Assembly: GCA_900095875.1 (NCBI GenBank)
Contig: LT608311.1
Location: 2,450,774-2,514,773 of the forward strand
Length of the DNA: 64,000 nt
DNA from: Caecibacter massiliensis
Lineage (GTDB): Bacteria > Bacillota > Negativicutes > Veillonellales > Megasphaeraceae
Direction of reading: 5' to 3'
Shown: positions 1 through 9,973 of the stretch, one piece after another
Layout: the number at the start of each line of letters is the position of its first letter
How positions within the stretch are numbered: the first letter of the stretch is position 1
Notes under the pieces: generated by a model
Database searches by the model: none
What the model saw: only the letters and a program-made list of their open reading frames with translations
Told to the model about the DNA's origin: nothing
Translations under genes and position numbers: made by a program

Positions 1-285
1 CCGGCCTATACGGCAATGGATCGTCTCCGGGCCGGCCGGTTTATTGAACATATGGCCCGCGGTTCCAACTGGACGGCCATGGCTCTCCACGGCGGAGGAA
101 ACCAGGAAGCGTCTACCGTCATGGCCCGGTCGTTTACGGATTGGGATTATCTGAAGAATCTCGTCCGGGCGGCAACGGGTATGGAAAAAGACCCGGCCAG
201 GGTAGACGAAATTATCGCTGCTATCGGTAAAAGGCAGGGCCGCATCTATACCAACCGCGATCTGCCACAGTCGGATAATAAGTAG
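1..285 (+). CDS. 4-hydroxybutyryl-CoA dehydratase / 4-hydroxyphenylacetate 3-hydroxylase family, C-terminal fragment
   Basis: The window opens inside this gene; only the last 94 codons are present, read in frame from base 1 to the TAG at 283-285. The segment with an IEHMARGSNW stretch, then MALHGGGNQEA and a DWDYLKNLVRAATGM segment resembles the C-terminal helical part of the flavin/4Fe-4S dehydratase family that includes 4-hydroxybutyryl-CoA dehydratase (vinylacetyl-CoA isomerase). Such enzymes serve anaerobic CoA-thioester fermentations, fitting the rest of the window. The catalytic Cys/His ligands lie upstream and cannot be checked, so another family member is possible. Confidence 0.6.
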   Translation, partial: PAYTAMDRLRAGRFIEHMARGSNWTAMALHGGGNQEASTVMARSFTDWDYLKNLVRAATGMEKDPARVDEIIAAIGKRQGRIYTNRDLPQSDNK

Positions 286-389
286 TACCAGGATGACTAT
301 TCCTGACGCAGGAGGCAGTTGCTGACACCGCTCGTTGGAAAACCTGAGTAATTGATGCCAGCGGAAGCACGATCTGCAGTAAACGGGAA

Positions 390-437
390 GAGGCTGAGCA
401 AAATGTACGGCGTAAAAGCCCATTTTGTTGCAGCCTC
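390..437. terminator. Repeated-family hairpin, copy A (degenerate)
   Basis: The left arm GAGGCTGAGCAAAATG (390-405) pairs with CATTTTGTTGCAGCCTC (421-437), with one bulge and one mismatch, and a T-rich run follows. It probably terminates the upstream dehydratase gene. It is the least perfect of four related hairpins in the window (others near 43541, 48767 and 56653). Apart from this hairpin and the mfd promoter, nothing was recognised in 286-573. Confidence 0.6.
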
Positions 438-463
438 TTTCTTTTGAATGGGCCAAGTGTGTC

Positions 464-492
464 TTTAAAAAAAAATCGTTCTATGATATAAT
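464..492 (+). promoter_or_regulatory. Candidate mfd promoter
   Basis: An extended -10 (TG at 484-485, then TATAAT at 487-492) stands 82 bp before the mfd start, with a weak -35 (TTTAAA, 464-469) at 17 bp. The strong -10 makes it credible; no start-site data exist. Confidence 0.45.
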
Positions 493-573
493 GAAACGTC
501 ACTTGAACATTGTTTACTAAAAGGGCTTTAGGGATTTTTTACTAAGGCCCCGTTTTCTATGAGGTCGTGTAAT

Positions 574-3500
574 ATGAATACTTTTTTTCAACGCATGAAC
601 GAGGATGCCAATATACATTCCTGTGCTGACTTGTTTATCCAGCCCGGGTGCCACAGCATATACGGTGTCGGAGGATCGGTCAAAACGTCGTTTGCCGCCC
701 GGGCTGTCATGGCTGCGGGAAAACCGGCTCTGATCATTGTACCATCGAAAGAGCAGGAAACGGCCTGGCAGACGGATCTGCAGTTCTTTGCCGCGGATTT
801 ACCCGTCTATACATTTCCCTTAGGGGACCGGGCCGTATTTTCAACGACGGCAAAGAGCATGGAACGGACAGCCCGGCAGATGGAAGTATTGGCGGCACTC
901 TGCAGTCATGCTTTTTGTGCCGTCGTCGCGACGATAGAAGAAGCGGCCCAGTTCATCGCGGCGCCGGAACATGTCAATGCAGCAGCGTTTAACGTATCTG
1001 CCGGTCAGGATTACGAACGGGAAACGCTGCTCCGGCGCCTGGCAGATGACGGATATGAACGGGTCGATATGGTCGAACGGCGGGGCCATTTTTCTGTGCG
1101 CGGTGATATTATCGATGTATTTGCCGTAAACTATGAACAGCCGCTCCGTCTGGAATTTTTCGGCGATACACTGGAAAGCCTGCGCTTTTTTGATGCGTCG
1201 AGCCAGAAATCCCTCGATAAGACCGATACGGTCCGTATCCTTCCTTTTGCTATAGATGGCGATAAAGACAAAGAACATACGATCCTCGATTATCTTGACG
1301 AAGGCGTTATTATCTGGGATGAACCCAACCGCTGCCGGGAAAATTTAAAGAAATTCCTGAAAGAAAGCGCCGATTACAAAGAATGGCTCTGTTCATGGCG
1401 ATCTCTGTCCGGTGCAGGACGAAAGGGGACACAGATTGTCCTGTCTCTCATGGCCCAGTCCGTACCGGATATGATGATAGATTCGTCGGCAAGCTTTTCT
1501 GCCAAGGCCATGGCCAGTTTCCAGAAACAGTTTGACCTGCTTCATGATGAACTTTCGCATTGGCAGGAAAGCGGCGATGCGATTCTTTTTGTACTCGGCA
1601 GCCGCCAGCGGATTGCGACGCTGAAAAGCTGGTTTGCCCAGAACGGATTTTCCGTTTCTGCATACGAAGAGACGGAACCGTTTGAGGCCAGCCAGATTTA
1701 CGTGGCAGAAGGGGAAATACGAAATGGGTTCGAACTGCCTTATGCCAAGTTAGTCGTCATATCTGAACGGGATATTTACGGCATGCAGAAGCACCGCCTG
1801 CGCCATCACGTGCAGAAAGGGCAGGAAATCAACGTATTTACCGATCTCAAAGCCGGCGATTATGTCGTTCATGAAGTCCACGGCATCGGCCGCTACGCCG
1901 GCATCAAGACCATAGAAATCGACGGCGTCCATAAAGATTATCTGGAAATCCATTATGCCGGAAAAGATATCTTGTATGTCCCGACGGACCAGCTTAATCT
2001 GCTGCAGCGTTATATCGGTAATGAAGGTGATACGCCAAAACTGCACAAGATGGGTGGCAGTGACTGGCAGAAGACACGGGCAAAGGCGCAGAAATCGATT
2101 ACGGACCTGGCGGAAAAACTGGTTGCAGTCTATGCCAAGCGTGAAATCGTCCCAGGATTTGCTTTCCCGCCGGATACGCCGTTCCAGAAAGAATTTGAAG
2201 ATGCGTTCCCCTATGAAGAAACGGAAGATCAGCTGAAAGCCGTAGCAGAAATCAAAAAGAGCATGGAAAAACCATTCCCGATGGATTGTCTTGTCTGTGG
2301 CGATGTTGGTTTTGGCAAGACGGAAGTCGCCATGCGGGCCGTATTCAAAGCCGTCATGGGAGGCAAACAGGTTGCAGTCCTCGTCCCGACGACAGTCCTG
2401 GCCCAGCAGCATTTCCAGACTTTTACGGAACGGTTCCGTAATTTTGGTGTCAACTGTGATGTTCTCAACCGGTTCCGGTCACAAAAGGAAAAGAAGGACA
2501 TCCTGCGCCGGACGCTGACCGGAGAAATCGATGTCCTTATCGGGACTCACAGTCTGCTCAATAAACGTGTGAAATTTAAAGATCTGGGGTTGCTTGTCGT
2601 CGATGAAGAACAGCGTTTTGGTGTGGCCCAGAAAGAAAAATGGAAAGCCTGGGCAGCCCATATCGATGTGCTGACTCTGAGCGCGACGCCGATACCACGT
2701 ACGCTTCATATGTCCCTGGTCAATCTGCGCCAGATGTGTGTCATCGAAACGCCACCGACAGACCGTTTCCCCGTCCAGACCTATGTCACCGAATACGATG
2801 CCCGTATTGTCCGTGACGCAGTCATGCGGGAAAAGCACCGGGGCGGGCAGGTATTTTTTGTCTACAACATGGTGGATTCCATCGAAAAAATGAAAGACCA
2901 GCTTCAAGCATTACTGCCGGATTTATCTATCGGCATCGCCCACGGCCAGATGGCCGGGACACTGTTGGAACAGGTCATGTTCGACTTTTATGAAGGCCGC
3001 TATGATATTCTCCTGTGTTCCAGCCTCGTCGAAAACGGTCTGGATGTAGCCAATGCCAATACGATCATCATCTATGATGCGGACCATTTCGGCCTGTCCC
3101 AGCTGTATCAGATGCGGGGCCGTGTCGGCCGCAGTCATCGCATGGCCTATGCCTATTTCCTGTACCGCCGGGATAAAGTCCTGTCGGAAGTGGCAGAAAA
3201 ACGTCTTCAGGCAATTAAGGAATTTACCGAACTGGGCTCAGGGTTTAAAATAGCCATGCGCGATTTGGAAATCCGCGGTGCCGGCAATCTCCTGGGACGG
3301 GAACAGCATGGCAATATTGCTAGTGTCGGGTTTGCCATGTACTGCAGCATGCTGGAAAAAGCCATCGCCAAAGCCCAGAAAGGACAGAGCGATGAACTGC
3401 CGCCACCGGAAACGGTCATGGAAACGCATATTGATGCCTTTATCGATGATGCCTACATCAGCAACGGCGGACAGAAGATAGAAATGTATCAGCGTCTGGC

Positions 3501-3861
3501 CACTATTACCGACGAAAAAGAATTGAATGATTTGGAAAAAGAACTACTGGACCGCTACGGTCGTCCTACCCGTCCCGTAGAGACGCTGCTCCACGCGACG
3601 CGGATCCGTCTTACGGGACGCAGCCTGGGCCTTACACTCATCGCCCAAAAACGGGACACGCTGGAATTGAAGTGGCGCAGCCTGCAGGATATGCCACCGC
3701 TGGCAGAGCTGACAGGGCCGCTGCGGCGCCGGTTCCGTACGGTACCGGGTATGCCCCTAATGCTGCGGATCAGTCTTGCCGGGGTAGAAGATATCCTGAC
3801 CTTCTTAGATCAGATTTTTGCGTCTTTCAACACAGTGAGAAAGGGGAATTCCCTTGGCTAA
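574..3861 (+). CDS. mfd: Transcription-repair coupling factor Mfd
   Basis: This 1095-residue cytoplasmic ATPase removes RNA polymerase stalled at DNA lesions and recruits UvrA. Visible parts are the UvrB-like N-terminal region, a CarD-type polymerase-interaction domain around residue 425 ([14 protein letters not shown]), Walker [10 protein letters not shown] near 575, the DEEQRFG helicase box near 675, SATPIPRTL, an MRGRVGRS motif VI and the C-terminal TRCF domain. The ATG at 574 was chosen over one at 559 because GAGG (561-564) sits 9 bases before it. It heads a run with the flippase, mazG and HU genes, similar to the mfd-yabM-yabN order of B. subtilis. Confidence 0.97.
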   Translation: MNTFFQRMNEDANIHSCADLFIQPGCHSIYGVGGSVKTSFAARAVMAAGKPALIIVPSKEQETAWQTDLQFFAADLPVYTFPLGDRAVFSTTAKSMERTARQMEVLAALCSHAFCAVVATIEEAAQFIAAPEHVNAAAFNVSAGQDYERETLLRRLADDGYERVDMVERRGHFSVRGDIIDVFAVNYEQPLRLEFFGDTLESLRFFDASSQKSLDKTDTVRILPFAIDGDKDKEHTILDYLDEGVIIWDEPNRCRENLKKFLKESADYKEWLCSWRSLSGAGRKGTQIVLSLMAQSVPDMMIDSSASFSAKAMASFQKQFDLLHDELSHWQESGDAILFVLGSRQRIATLKSWFAQNGFSVSAYEETEPFEASQIYVAEGEIRNGFELPYAKLVVISERDIYGMQKHRLRHHVQKGQEINVFTDLKAGDYVVHEVHGIGRYAGIKTIEIDGVHKDYLEIHYAGKDILYVPTDQLNLLQRYIGNEGDTPKLHKMGGSDWQKTRAKAQKSITDLAEKLVAVYAKREIVPGFAFPPDTPFQKEFEDAFPYEETEDQLKAVAEIKKSMEKPFPMDCLVCGDVGFGKTEVAMRAVFKAVMGGKQVAVLVPTTVLAQQHFQTFTERFRNFGVNCDVLNRFRSQKEKKDILRRTLTGEIDVLIGTHSLLNKRVKFKDLGLLVVDEEQRFGVAQKEKWKAWAAHIDVLTLSATPIPRTLHMSLVNLRQMCVIETPPTDRFPVQTYVTEYDARIVRDAVMREKHRGGQVFFVYNMVDSIEKMKDQLQALLPDLSIGIAHGQMAGTLLEQVMFDFYEGRYDILLCSSLVENGLDVANANTIIIYDADHFGLSQLYQMRGRVGRSHRMAYAYFLYRRDKVLSEVAEKRLQAIKEFTELGSGFKIAMRDLEIRGAGNLLGREQHGNIASVGFAMYCSMLEKAIAKAQKGQSDELPPPETVMETHIDAFIDDAYISNGGQKIEMYQRLATITDEKELNDLEKELLDRYGRPTRPVETLLHATRIRLTGRSLGLTLIAQKRDTLELKWRSLQDMPPLAELTGPLRRRFRTVPGMPLMLRISLAGVEDILTFLDQIFASFNTVRKGNSLG

Positions 3862-5434
3862 CGTTTCTTTCCTGCGGGGAGCTATGGTGCTCACCGTTGC
3901 CGGGATTGTCGTAAAAATCCTGGGCGGCGTGAACCGCATTCTCCTGTCCCGCCTTCTGGGCGGTGAGGGAATCGGTCTCTATCAGATGGCCTATCCCATG
4001 TATATCCTGCTGCTCAGTATTGTCGGCGCCGGCATTCCTATTGCTGTCTCCATCATGGTGGCTGAGCAGGCGGCCCGGGGCAATTACAGCGGTACGCGGA
4101 GGATTTTTCACGTTACTCTGGCTTTCATGGCTGTCATTGCCGTTTTGTGCGGTCTGGGTATGGTGCTGGGAGCCCGCGCACTCATTGCTACGGGGCTTGT
4201 CAGTGATGAACGGGCCTACTGGCCTCTGGTCGTACTGGCTCCGGCTTTGTCTTTATCTGTCCTGACCTGCTGCTTTCGCGGCTATTTCCAGGGCCTGCAG
4301 CTCATGACTCCGACAGCTTTGTCCCAGATGCTGGACCAGTTCGTCCGGGTGTGTGTCATGCTTACGCTGGCCTGGGCCCTTTTGCCATATGGACTGGTAC
4401 CGGCTGCCTCCGGAGCTGCTTTTGGCGCTGTCCCCGGTGCAGCGGCTGGACTCTGTATCATCGCCGCATTGTACATCCGCCATGAAAAAAAAGAGCAGCT
4501 ACCCGATACAGGAACATTTGCACCGTTACACGTCCTGACTGTCATCAGACGCCTGGTTGTCCTTGCCGTTCCGGTCGCGGCAGCTAATATGCTGCTGCCA
4601 GCCGTAGCCAGTATTGATTTGTTCATCGTGCCGCGCCGTCTCATTGCTGCCGGATACACGGCTCATGAAGCTACGGCCCTGTTCGGCTATCTTTCTGGCA
4701 TGGCTAACGGGCTGGTGCAGCTGCCGGCTATCCTGACTATGGCTCTTGCTACCAGTCTCGTCCCGGCAGTCTCGGCAGCCCTTGCCAGTGGCAGAAGAGA
4801 TCTGGTGCTGGCGCGGACCCATACGGCCATGCGCATTGCCTGCCTGATTACTATTCCCGCTTCCCTGGGACTGGCTGTACTGGCCGTGCCTATTTCACGG
4901 CTGCTCTATGCGACACCGGCTGCAGGGCCTTCCATCTGTGTCCTGGGACTGTCAGTGTTCCTCATCGGCCTGCAGCAGGTCACGGGTGGTCTCCTGCAGG
5001 GATTGGGCCGTACGGCAATTCCTCTGTATAATATGGCCGCCGCGGCCATTGTCAAAATCGCCCTGAGCTGGTATCTGACGGCCCTGCCCTGGCTGGCTGA
5101 AGTAGGGGCCGCCTGGGCGACCAATGCCGATCTGGCTATTGCTGCCGCACTCAATTTATATTTTGCCCGGCGCTACTGCCGCTATGCCGTACAATGGCTT
5201 TATATAGGAAAACTATTTCTGGCGGCAGCGGCCATGGCCGGGACAGCCTGGTTTGTCCACAAAGGTTTGTCGGCAGTAGCTCCTGACGCGCTGGCCACGG
5301 TCGCCGCTATGGGAATGGCAGCACTGATTTACCTCATTTGTCTGTTTGCCTTCCGGGCTATCGCCACTGAGGATGTTGCTAAAATCCCCGTATTGGGGCC
5401 CCGTATATATCGCTGGGTAAAAAAACTGGAATAA
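3854..5434 (+). CDS. MurJ/SpoVB-like lipid flippase (MATE/MOP superfamily)
   Basis: The 526-residue integral membrane protein has about 14 hydrophobic segments. The N-terminal pattern with FLRGAMVLTVAGIVVKILG and NRILLSRLLGGEGIGLYQMA is typical of the SpoVB/YabM/MurJ branch that flips lipid-linked wall precursors. A TTG start at 3854 is supported by AAGGGG seven bases upstream and overlaps the mfd stop by 8 bp, implying translational coupling. Its position between mfd and mazG corresponds to B. subtilis yabM. With no sporulation genes nearby, a role in peptidoglycan or other envelope polysaccharide export is the best inference; the exact substrate is unknown. Confidence 0.85.
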   Translation: MANVSFLRGAMVLTVAGIVVKILGGVNRILLSRLLGGEGIGLYQMAYPMYILLLSIVGAGIPIAVSIMVAEQAARGNYSGTRRIFHVTLAFMAVIAVLCGLGMVLGARALIATGLVSDERAYWPLVVLAPALSLSVLTCCFRGYFQGLQLMTPTALSQMLDQFVRVCVMLTLAWALLPYGLVPAASGAAFGAVPGAAAGLCIIAALYIRHEKKEQLPDTGTFAPLHVLTVIRRLVVLAVPVAAANMLLPAVASIDLFIVPRRLIAAGYTAHEATALFGYLSGMANGLVQLPAILTMALATSLVPAVSAALASGRRDLVLARTHTAMRIACLITIPASLGLAVLAVPISRLLYATPAAGPSICVLGLSVFLIGLQQVTGGLLQGLGRTAIPLYNMAAAAIVKIALSWYLTALPWLAEVGAAWATNADLAIAAALNLYFARRYCRYAVQWLYIGKLFLAAAAMAGTAWFVHKGLSAVAPDALATVAAMGMAALIYLICLFAFRAIATEDVAKIPVLGPRIYRWVKKLE

Positions 5435-5459
5435 TGACGTTATGGAAAAGAGGCTGATT

Positions 5460-6986
5460 ATGGGAACGATACATATTGTCGGGCTGGGTCCGGGGGATGC
5501 CGGCCTGATTACACTTTCGGCTTTCCGGCTTATGCAGGAAGCGCGCTGCCTGCTGCTGCGGACGGCTGTGCATCCGTCTGTTTCTATGCTTGATGAAGCA
5601 CATATTGCCTACGAGGCACTGGACCGTTTTTATGAACAGGGGACATCTTTTGACAGCGTCTATCAGGGCATTACTGATTATGTGCTGGACCGGGCATCGG
5701 AAGGAGATGTCGTCTATGCCGTGCCGGGTAGTCCCGTCGTAGCGGAACGGACGGTACTTATGCTGGAAAAAGAGGGAGCGGGACGTCATATCCCCGTCGT
5801 AGTCCATCCGGGGATGAGTTTCCTCGAAGTCATGTACACGCGGCTCCGTTTTGACCCGGTAAACGGCGTGACCATTATCGACAGTTCCGATGCCGGACAG
5901 ATTCCGCGTGATATCCGCACGCCCCTTATCGTGACCCAGGTATACGACCGCCACGTCGCATCGGATTTGAAACTGTCTTTGATGGATATTTACGGTGACG
6001 AATATGAAGCGCAGCTGGTGTATCATGTCAGTCTTCCTGACGAATCGATACGGCCGATAAAGCTTTATGAACTGGATCGCTGTGACCAGATTGACCACCT
6101 GACCAGTCTCTTTCTTCCTGTGCCGCCGGTAGAAGGGGATGTGGTGTCAGAAGATGGAGAAACGCCGCAAGAGGGGATGCCTTTTGATCTCGATCCCCTG
6201 GTACAGGTCATGGCACGCCTGCGCGGCGAACGAGGGTGCCCCTGGGATAAACGGCAGACTCACAAGACCCTGCGACGGTTCCTCATCGAAGAAGTGTATG
6301 AAATGCTCGATGCCATAGATCAGAACGACATAGAAGGTATCCGGGAAGAATTGGGCGATATTCTGTATCAGGTCGTCATCCATGCCCGCATAGCTGAAGA
6401 AGAAGGCCTTTTTTCAGCACAGGATATTGTAAACGATGTAACAAAGAAGATGATTCGCCGCCATCCCCATGTTTTTACGGATAAACCCCTTGAAAACAGG
6501 CATATGAGTATGGTAAACTGGGATAGATTGAAACAGAGCGAACGACGCCAGCAGCACGACCATCTTCTCGATGGAGTCGTCAAAGGCCTTCCTTCACTCC
6601 TTGCCGCCTATAAACTTCAGGAAAAATCTGCAAAAAAAGGATTTGAGTGGGATACGGCTGAACAAGTGGTAGCCAAAGTCCACGAAGAATGGCAGGAATT
6701 CCTGGATGCCGTGGCTGAAGGTGACAGGGATCATATGGAGGAAGAAGCAGGCGATGTCCTGTTCGTTCTGGCCAATTTATGCCGGCGATATGACATAGAA
6801 CCGGAGTGTGCGTTACATCGGGCTAACAACAAGTTCCGCAGCAGATTTTCCTATGTAGAGGATTGTGTCCGTGCTTCGGGCAGAGACTGGTCTGAATTTT
6901 CCCTGGATGAGCTGGATGGCTTCTGGCAAAAGGCGAAGCGGGAAGAACGAAAAGATGCGGGAACTCCTGTTAGACGGAAACGATAG
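5460..6986 (+). CDS. mazG: MazG nucleoside triphosphate pyrophosphohydrolase with N-terminal tetrapyrrole-methylase domain (YabN type)
   Basis: The 508-residue protein begins with a SAM-dependent tetrapyrrole methylase-like domain (GLGPGDAGLITL near residue 8, a PGSPVVAE stretch) and continues with two MazG units. The first has RGERGCPWD and the EEVYE metal-binding region near 250-275; the second has EEWQEFLDA and EEEAGDVLFVL near 410-430. MazG hydrolyses NTPs to NMP and PPi and cleans non-canonical nucleotides; the role of the fused methylase domain is not settled. ATG 5460 is preferred over 5442 because GAGG ends six bases before it. Equivalent to B. subtilis yabN. Confidence 0.92.
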   Translation: MGTIHIVGLGPGDAGLITLSAFRLMQEARCLLLRTAVHPSVSMLDEAHIAYEALDRFYEQGTSFDSVYQGITDYVLDRASEGDVVYAVPGSPVVAERTVLMLEKEGAGRHIPVVVHPGMSFLEVMYTRLRFDPVNGVTIIDSSDAGQIPRDIRTPLIVTQVYDRHVASDLKLSLMDIYGDEYEAQLVYHVSLPDESIRPIKLYELDRCDQIDHLTSLFLPVPPVEGDVVSEDGETPQEGMPFDLDPLVQVMARLRGERGCPWDKRQTHKTLRRFLIEEVYEMLDAIDQNDIEGIREELGDILYQVVIHARIAEEEGLFSAQDIVNDVTKKMIRRHPHVFTDKPLENRHMSMVNWDRLKQSERRQQHDHLLDGVVKGLPSLLAAYKLQEKSAKKGFEWDTAEQVVAKVHEEWQEFLDAVAEGDRDHMEEEAGDVLFVLANLCRRYDIEPECALHRANNKFRSRFSYVEDCVRASGRDWSEFSLDELDGFWQKAKREERKDAGTPVRRKR

Positions 6987-7013
6987 ATGTAACAAATCAA
7001 AGGAGGATTTACA

Positions 7014-7292
7014 ATGAATAAAACCGAATTAGTAAACAGTGTAGCAGAAAAAGCTGATATCACGAAAAAAGATGCTGAAAAAGCTGTAAAAGCTGTATTT
7101 GAAGCTATCAGCGAAAGCCTTCAGAAGGATGACAAAGTTCAGATTATCGGCTTTGGTACCTTTGAAGTACGTCACCGCAAAGAACGGGAAGGCCGCAATC
7201 CGCAGACTAAAGAAACCATCAAGATTGCCGCTTCCAATACACCGGCATTCAAAGCGGGCAAACAGCTCAAAGATCTGGTTAACAATAAATAA
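7014..7292 (+). CDS. hup: HU-family histone-like DNA-binding protein
   Basis: At 92 residues this is the normal size for HU. It has the dimerising N-terminal helices (MNKTELVNSVAEKA), the FGTFEVR core strand and the GRNPQT segment leading into the DNA-clasping arm. It bends and compacts DNA. AAAGGAGG lies just before the ATG, and a strong hairpin terminator follows at 7302. It sits where B. subtilis has yabO. Confidence 0.97.
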   Translation: MNKTELVNSVAEKADITKKDAEKAVKAVFEAISESLQKDDKVQIIGFGTFEVRHRKEREGRNPQTKETIKIAASNTPAFKAGKQLKDLVNNK

Positions 7293-7301
7293 GTCAATGA
7301 G

Positions 7302-7337
7302 AAAAGGAGCCGCAGTCAGAAACGGCTCTTTTCTTTT
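7302..7337 (+). terminator. Intrinsic terminator after HU gene
   Basis: The stem AAAAGGAGCCG (7302-7312) pairs with CGGCTCTTTT (7323-7332), and TCTTTTC follows. It ends the mfd-to-HU transcription unit. Confidence 0.8.
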
Positions 7338-7338
7338 C

Positions 7339-7368
7339 TTGCATTTTGTCGTACCATGGATATATAAT
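7339..7368 (+). promoter_or_regulatory. Candidate promoter for the glycosyltransferase gene
   Basis: TTGCAT (7339-7344) and a perfect TATAAT (7363-7368) are 18 bp apart, directly downstream of the HU terminator and 35 bp before the next ATG. Confidence 0.6.
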
Positions 7369-7403
7369 TTAGTAGGACTATCCGTCTGAAAGAGGGAATC
7401 AGG

Positions 7404-8558
7404 ATGACGAAGAAAAAAGTGCTGATCATGTCAGCTTCTATTGGGAGCGGTCATACTCAGGCAGCACATGCTATAGAAGAATATCTGAAAACCCTGCCGG
7501 CAGAATGCGAAGTGGAACACTTTGATTTCATATCCAATGATGTGCTTTCTATCGACAACATTGTCAAGGAAACGTATTTGAAAATACTCGATGTATTTCC
7601 CATGCTTTATGATCTGATGTATTATTCCTCCCAGGGTTATAAAAAAGGCATGGTAGTGAAAACACTTTTTTCGTGGGGATTGAAACGCCGTATGTTGCGC
7701 GTGCTGGCGGACAAGAATCCCGACATTATCGTTTTTACTCATCCATTCCCGGCAGGGGCGGCAGTCTTATTGAAACGGCAGCACCGTCTGCAGATTCCCC
7801 TGGTTGGCGTCATTACGGACTTTACCATCCATCAGCTCTGGGTCTATCCGCAAATGGATCTGTACTGTGTAGCGACGTCCCAGTTGAAACAGCAGCTCAT
7901 GGAGCAGCATGTGGCGGCTGAAAAAATCGTCGTTTCCGGTATTCCTGTACGCAATACCTTCCAGCAGCAGCGCTGGCATTGGGATGAAGATCACGAAAGA
8001 CGGCGCAACGTCCTCATCATGGGCGGCGGCCTCGGCATGGGGTCGATTCGCCAGTCTTTATCTGTTCTGGATAAGCTTCCTGATGTAGGTGATTTTACTG
8101 TCGTAACAGGATATAATGCTGATTTGTACGATGAACTCTGCCAGATGCGGCGGGAACTGCATCACCATGTGGAAATCCTGGGTTATACCAATCACATCCC
8201 GGAATTGATGGTACGGGCCTCCCTTCTGGTTACCAAACCAGGAGCTCTGACCTGCACGGAGGCGGCTACTGTTCAGGTGCCCATCGTGCTGTACAGTCCT
8301 ATTCCCGGGCAGGAAGAAGCCAATGCCACCTATATGCAGAGCAAGGGCTGCGCCCGCTGGGTCAAAACGAAAGATGACCTGGCAGCGGTTGTTTCCGAGC
8401 TGCTCAGATCGCCGGAAACACTGCAGCAAATGTCCGCATCAAGCCTTGCCTGCCACCGCAACGGGGCACAGATCATAGGGCGGCGCGTTCTGGAGCTGCT
8501 TCATGGCAGTGCTGAGCCGGAACTGGATATAACGACAGAAGAATATTCAAAAGCCTGA
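7404..8558 (+). CDS. Processive diacylglycerol glycosyltransferase-like protein (MGDG synthase / UgtP family)
   Basis: This 384-residue GT28-type enzyme begins with VLIMSASIGSGHTQAA, the glycine-rich start of the MGDG-synthase N-terminal domain (residues ~5-20). It ends in a GT-B nucleotide-sugar domain with LIMGGGLGMGS near 207 and TKPGALTCTEA near 278. The family transfers glucose or galactose to diacylglycerol at the inner membrane. It is transcribed alone between two terminators. Sugar donor and acceptor cannot be read from sequence. Confidence 0.85.
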   Translation: MTKKKVLIMSASIGSGHTQAAHAIEEYLKTLPAECEVEHFDFISNDVLSIDNIVKETYLKILDVFPMLYDLMYYSSQGYKKGMVVKTLFSWGLKRRMLRVLADKNPDIIVFTHPFPAGAAVLLKRQHRLQIPLVGVITDFTIHQLWVYPQMDLYCVATSQLKQQLMEQHVAAEKIVVSGIPVRNTFQQQRWHWDEDHERRRNVLIMGGGLGMGSIRQSLSVLDKLPDVGDFTVVTGYNADLYDELCQMRRELHHHVEILGYTNHIPELMVRASLLVTKPGALTCTEAATVQVPIVLYSPIPGQEEANATYMQSKGCARWVKTKDDLAAVVSELLRSPETLQQMSASSLACHRNGAQIIGRRVLELLHGSAEPELDITTEEYSKA

Positions 8559-8581
8559 TTTGATTCAGAAATGAGAGAAAC

Positions 8582-8630
8582 CGGAGTGGCTGTTCATAGA
8601 TAGTTGCTATGAAAGCGGCTCCGCTTTTTA
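8582..8630 (+). terminator. Intrinsic terminator
   Basis: An imperfect stem (8582-8599 with 8607-8623, ending GGCTCCG) is followed by CTTTTTA. It separates the glycosyltransferase from the deacetylase-like gene. Confidence 0.6.
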
Positions 8631-8646
8631 CTATGGAGGAAGACAT

Positions 8647-9960
8647 ATGATAAAACGTAAACGGAGCCGGCGTTCTTCCGGAAGTTCGTCCCTGGCAAGA
8701 CCGCTTGCCGTCCTGGTGCTGCTCATCGCCCTCTGTGCCGGGGCCTGGTGGTTTCTCAACGGCAATACGGAAAAAAAGGCCGATGAAGAAATGACCCGTA
8801 TAGACAGCGTACAGGATAATGGTGTCGATGCTGATTATACCGGACCGGCCAGCGAACTGCAGGATGCCGTGGAAACATGGCTGAAGGCACAACATGCTTC
8901 AGTGACAGTCCTGAAGACAGAAAACAGGGAAGAAAACCGCCGGGCGACAGGAGGGAAAATCCGCTGGACGACGAAACAGGTCGAAGTCGTACCGGATAAA
9001 GAATTTTCGCGGACAAGTCTGGAAAGGGAACTTGCCAAGAGTGGAGGAAAAGCTGTCCTGTATCAGGTGGATACGAAAAAAGCTGGCAGCAGTACCATTA
9101 CAGAATATGACATCGCCTTATTCGACATGCTGGATAAGGAACAGGTCTATCTCGTCGTGACAAAATTGTATGTCACCGAACCGGGAGCTGCGAAAGAAAC
9201 ACAAGAGGCCGTAAAGAAAGCCGTGCTGAACGCAAAAGATAAGGACCTGGCCAGTGTGAAAGAAAAGAAGAGCACGGCCGGCCAACAGCATCCGTCAGAA
9301 GTACGGGGACGGCTGGCCATCGTCATTGATGACTGCGGAAGCAGCCTTGATATCCTGAACCAGTTCAATGCTATGCCCATTCCACTGACCTATGCCGTCA
9401 TGCCGTATAAATCTCATACAGCAGAAAGTGCCGACAGCGGCTACCGGGCAGGACGGCAGATCTTTGTTCATATGCCCATGCAGCCCCAAGGAGTTCCGTC
9501 ATCAGAATCGGTCTATATCGGAACGGATATGAGCGACAGCAAAGTAAAAGCTACGGCCAATGAAATCCTGGATCAGGTACCCCATGCCATCGGCATGAAT
9601 AATCATCAGGGGTCTTTGGCAACATCAGACAGCCGGATCATGAAAGATGTCATGCAGGTCATGAACAGCCGCGGCCTGGCATACCTGGACAGCCGCACTA
9701 ATAGTACATCTGTTGGGGAACAGACGGCCCGGGCCATGGGTGTCGTGACCAGCCGCAATAACCTGTTTATCGACAACGATGCCAGCGTCGATGCTGTCAA
9801 GAGCCGCTTGCGCCAGGCTGGACAAATTGCCCGTGAAAACGGCAGTGCCATCGTAATCGGTCATTGCCGCTGGAATACGGCACAGGCTATCAGTGAAATG
9901 ATAGACGAATTGCATAATGAAGGCATCGACCTGGTCTTTGCCACAGATTTGATGGAATAG
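8647..9960 (+). CDS. Divergent polysaccharide deacetylase family protein
   Basis: The 437-residue protein has a cationic N-terminus and one membrane anchor (residues ~18-38, LAVLVLLIALCAGAWWFL). A lysine/glutamate-rich region follows, then a catalytic-type domain from about residue 220 beginning RLAIVIDDCG, with HMPMQPQG and GIDLVFAT further on. This is the Polysacc_deac_2 (YibQ-like) family, with a NodB-like barrel but divergent metal ligands. It should face the periplasm. GGAGG precedes the ATG. The substrate is unknown. Confidence 0.88.
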   Translation: MIKRKRSRRSSGSSSLARPLAVLVLLIALCAGAWWFLNGNTEKKADEEMTRIDSVQDNGVDADYTGPASELQDAVETWLKAQHASVTVLKTENREENRRATGGKIRWTTKQVEVVPDKEFSRTSLERELAKSGGKAVLYQVDTKKAGSSTITEYDIALFDMLDKEQVYLVVTKLYVTEPGAAKETQEAVKKAVLNAKDKDLASVKEKKSTAGQQHPSEVRGRLAIVIDDCGSSLDILNQFNAMPIPLTYAVMPYKSHTAESADSGYRAGRQIFVHMPMQPQGVPSSESVYIGTDMSDSKVKATANEILDQVPHAIGMNNHQGSLATSDSRIMKDVMQVMNSRGLAYLDSRTNSTSVGEQTARAMGVVTSRNNLFIDNDASVDAVKSRLRQAGQIARENGSAIVIGHCRWNTAQAISEMIDELHNEGIDLVFATDLME

Positions 9961-9973
9961 GAGTCGTTTGAAT

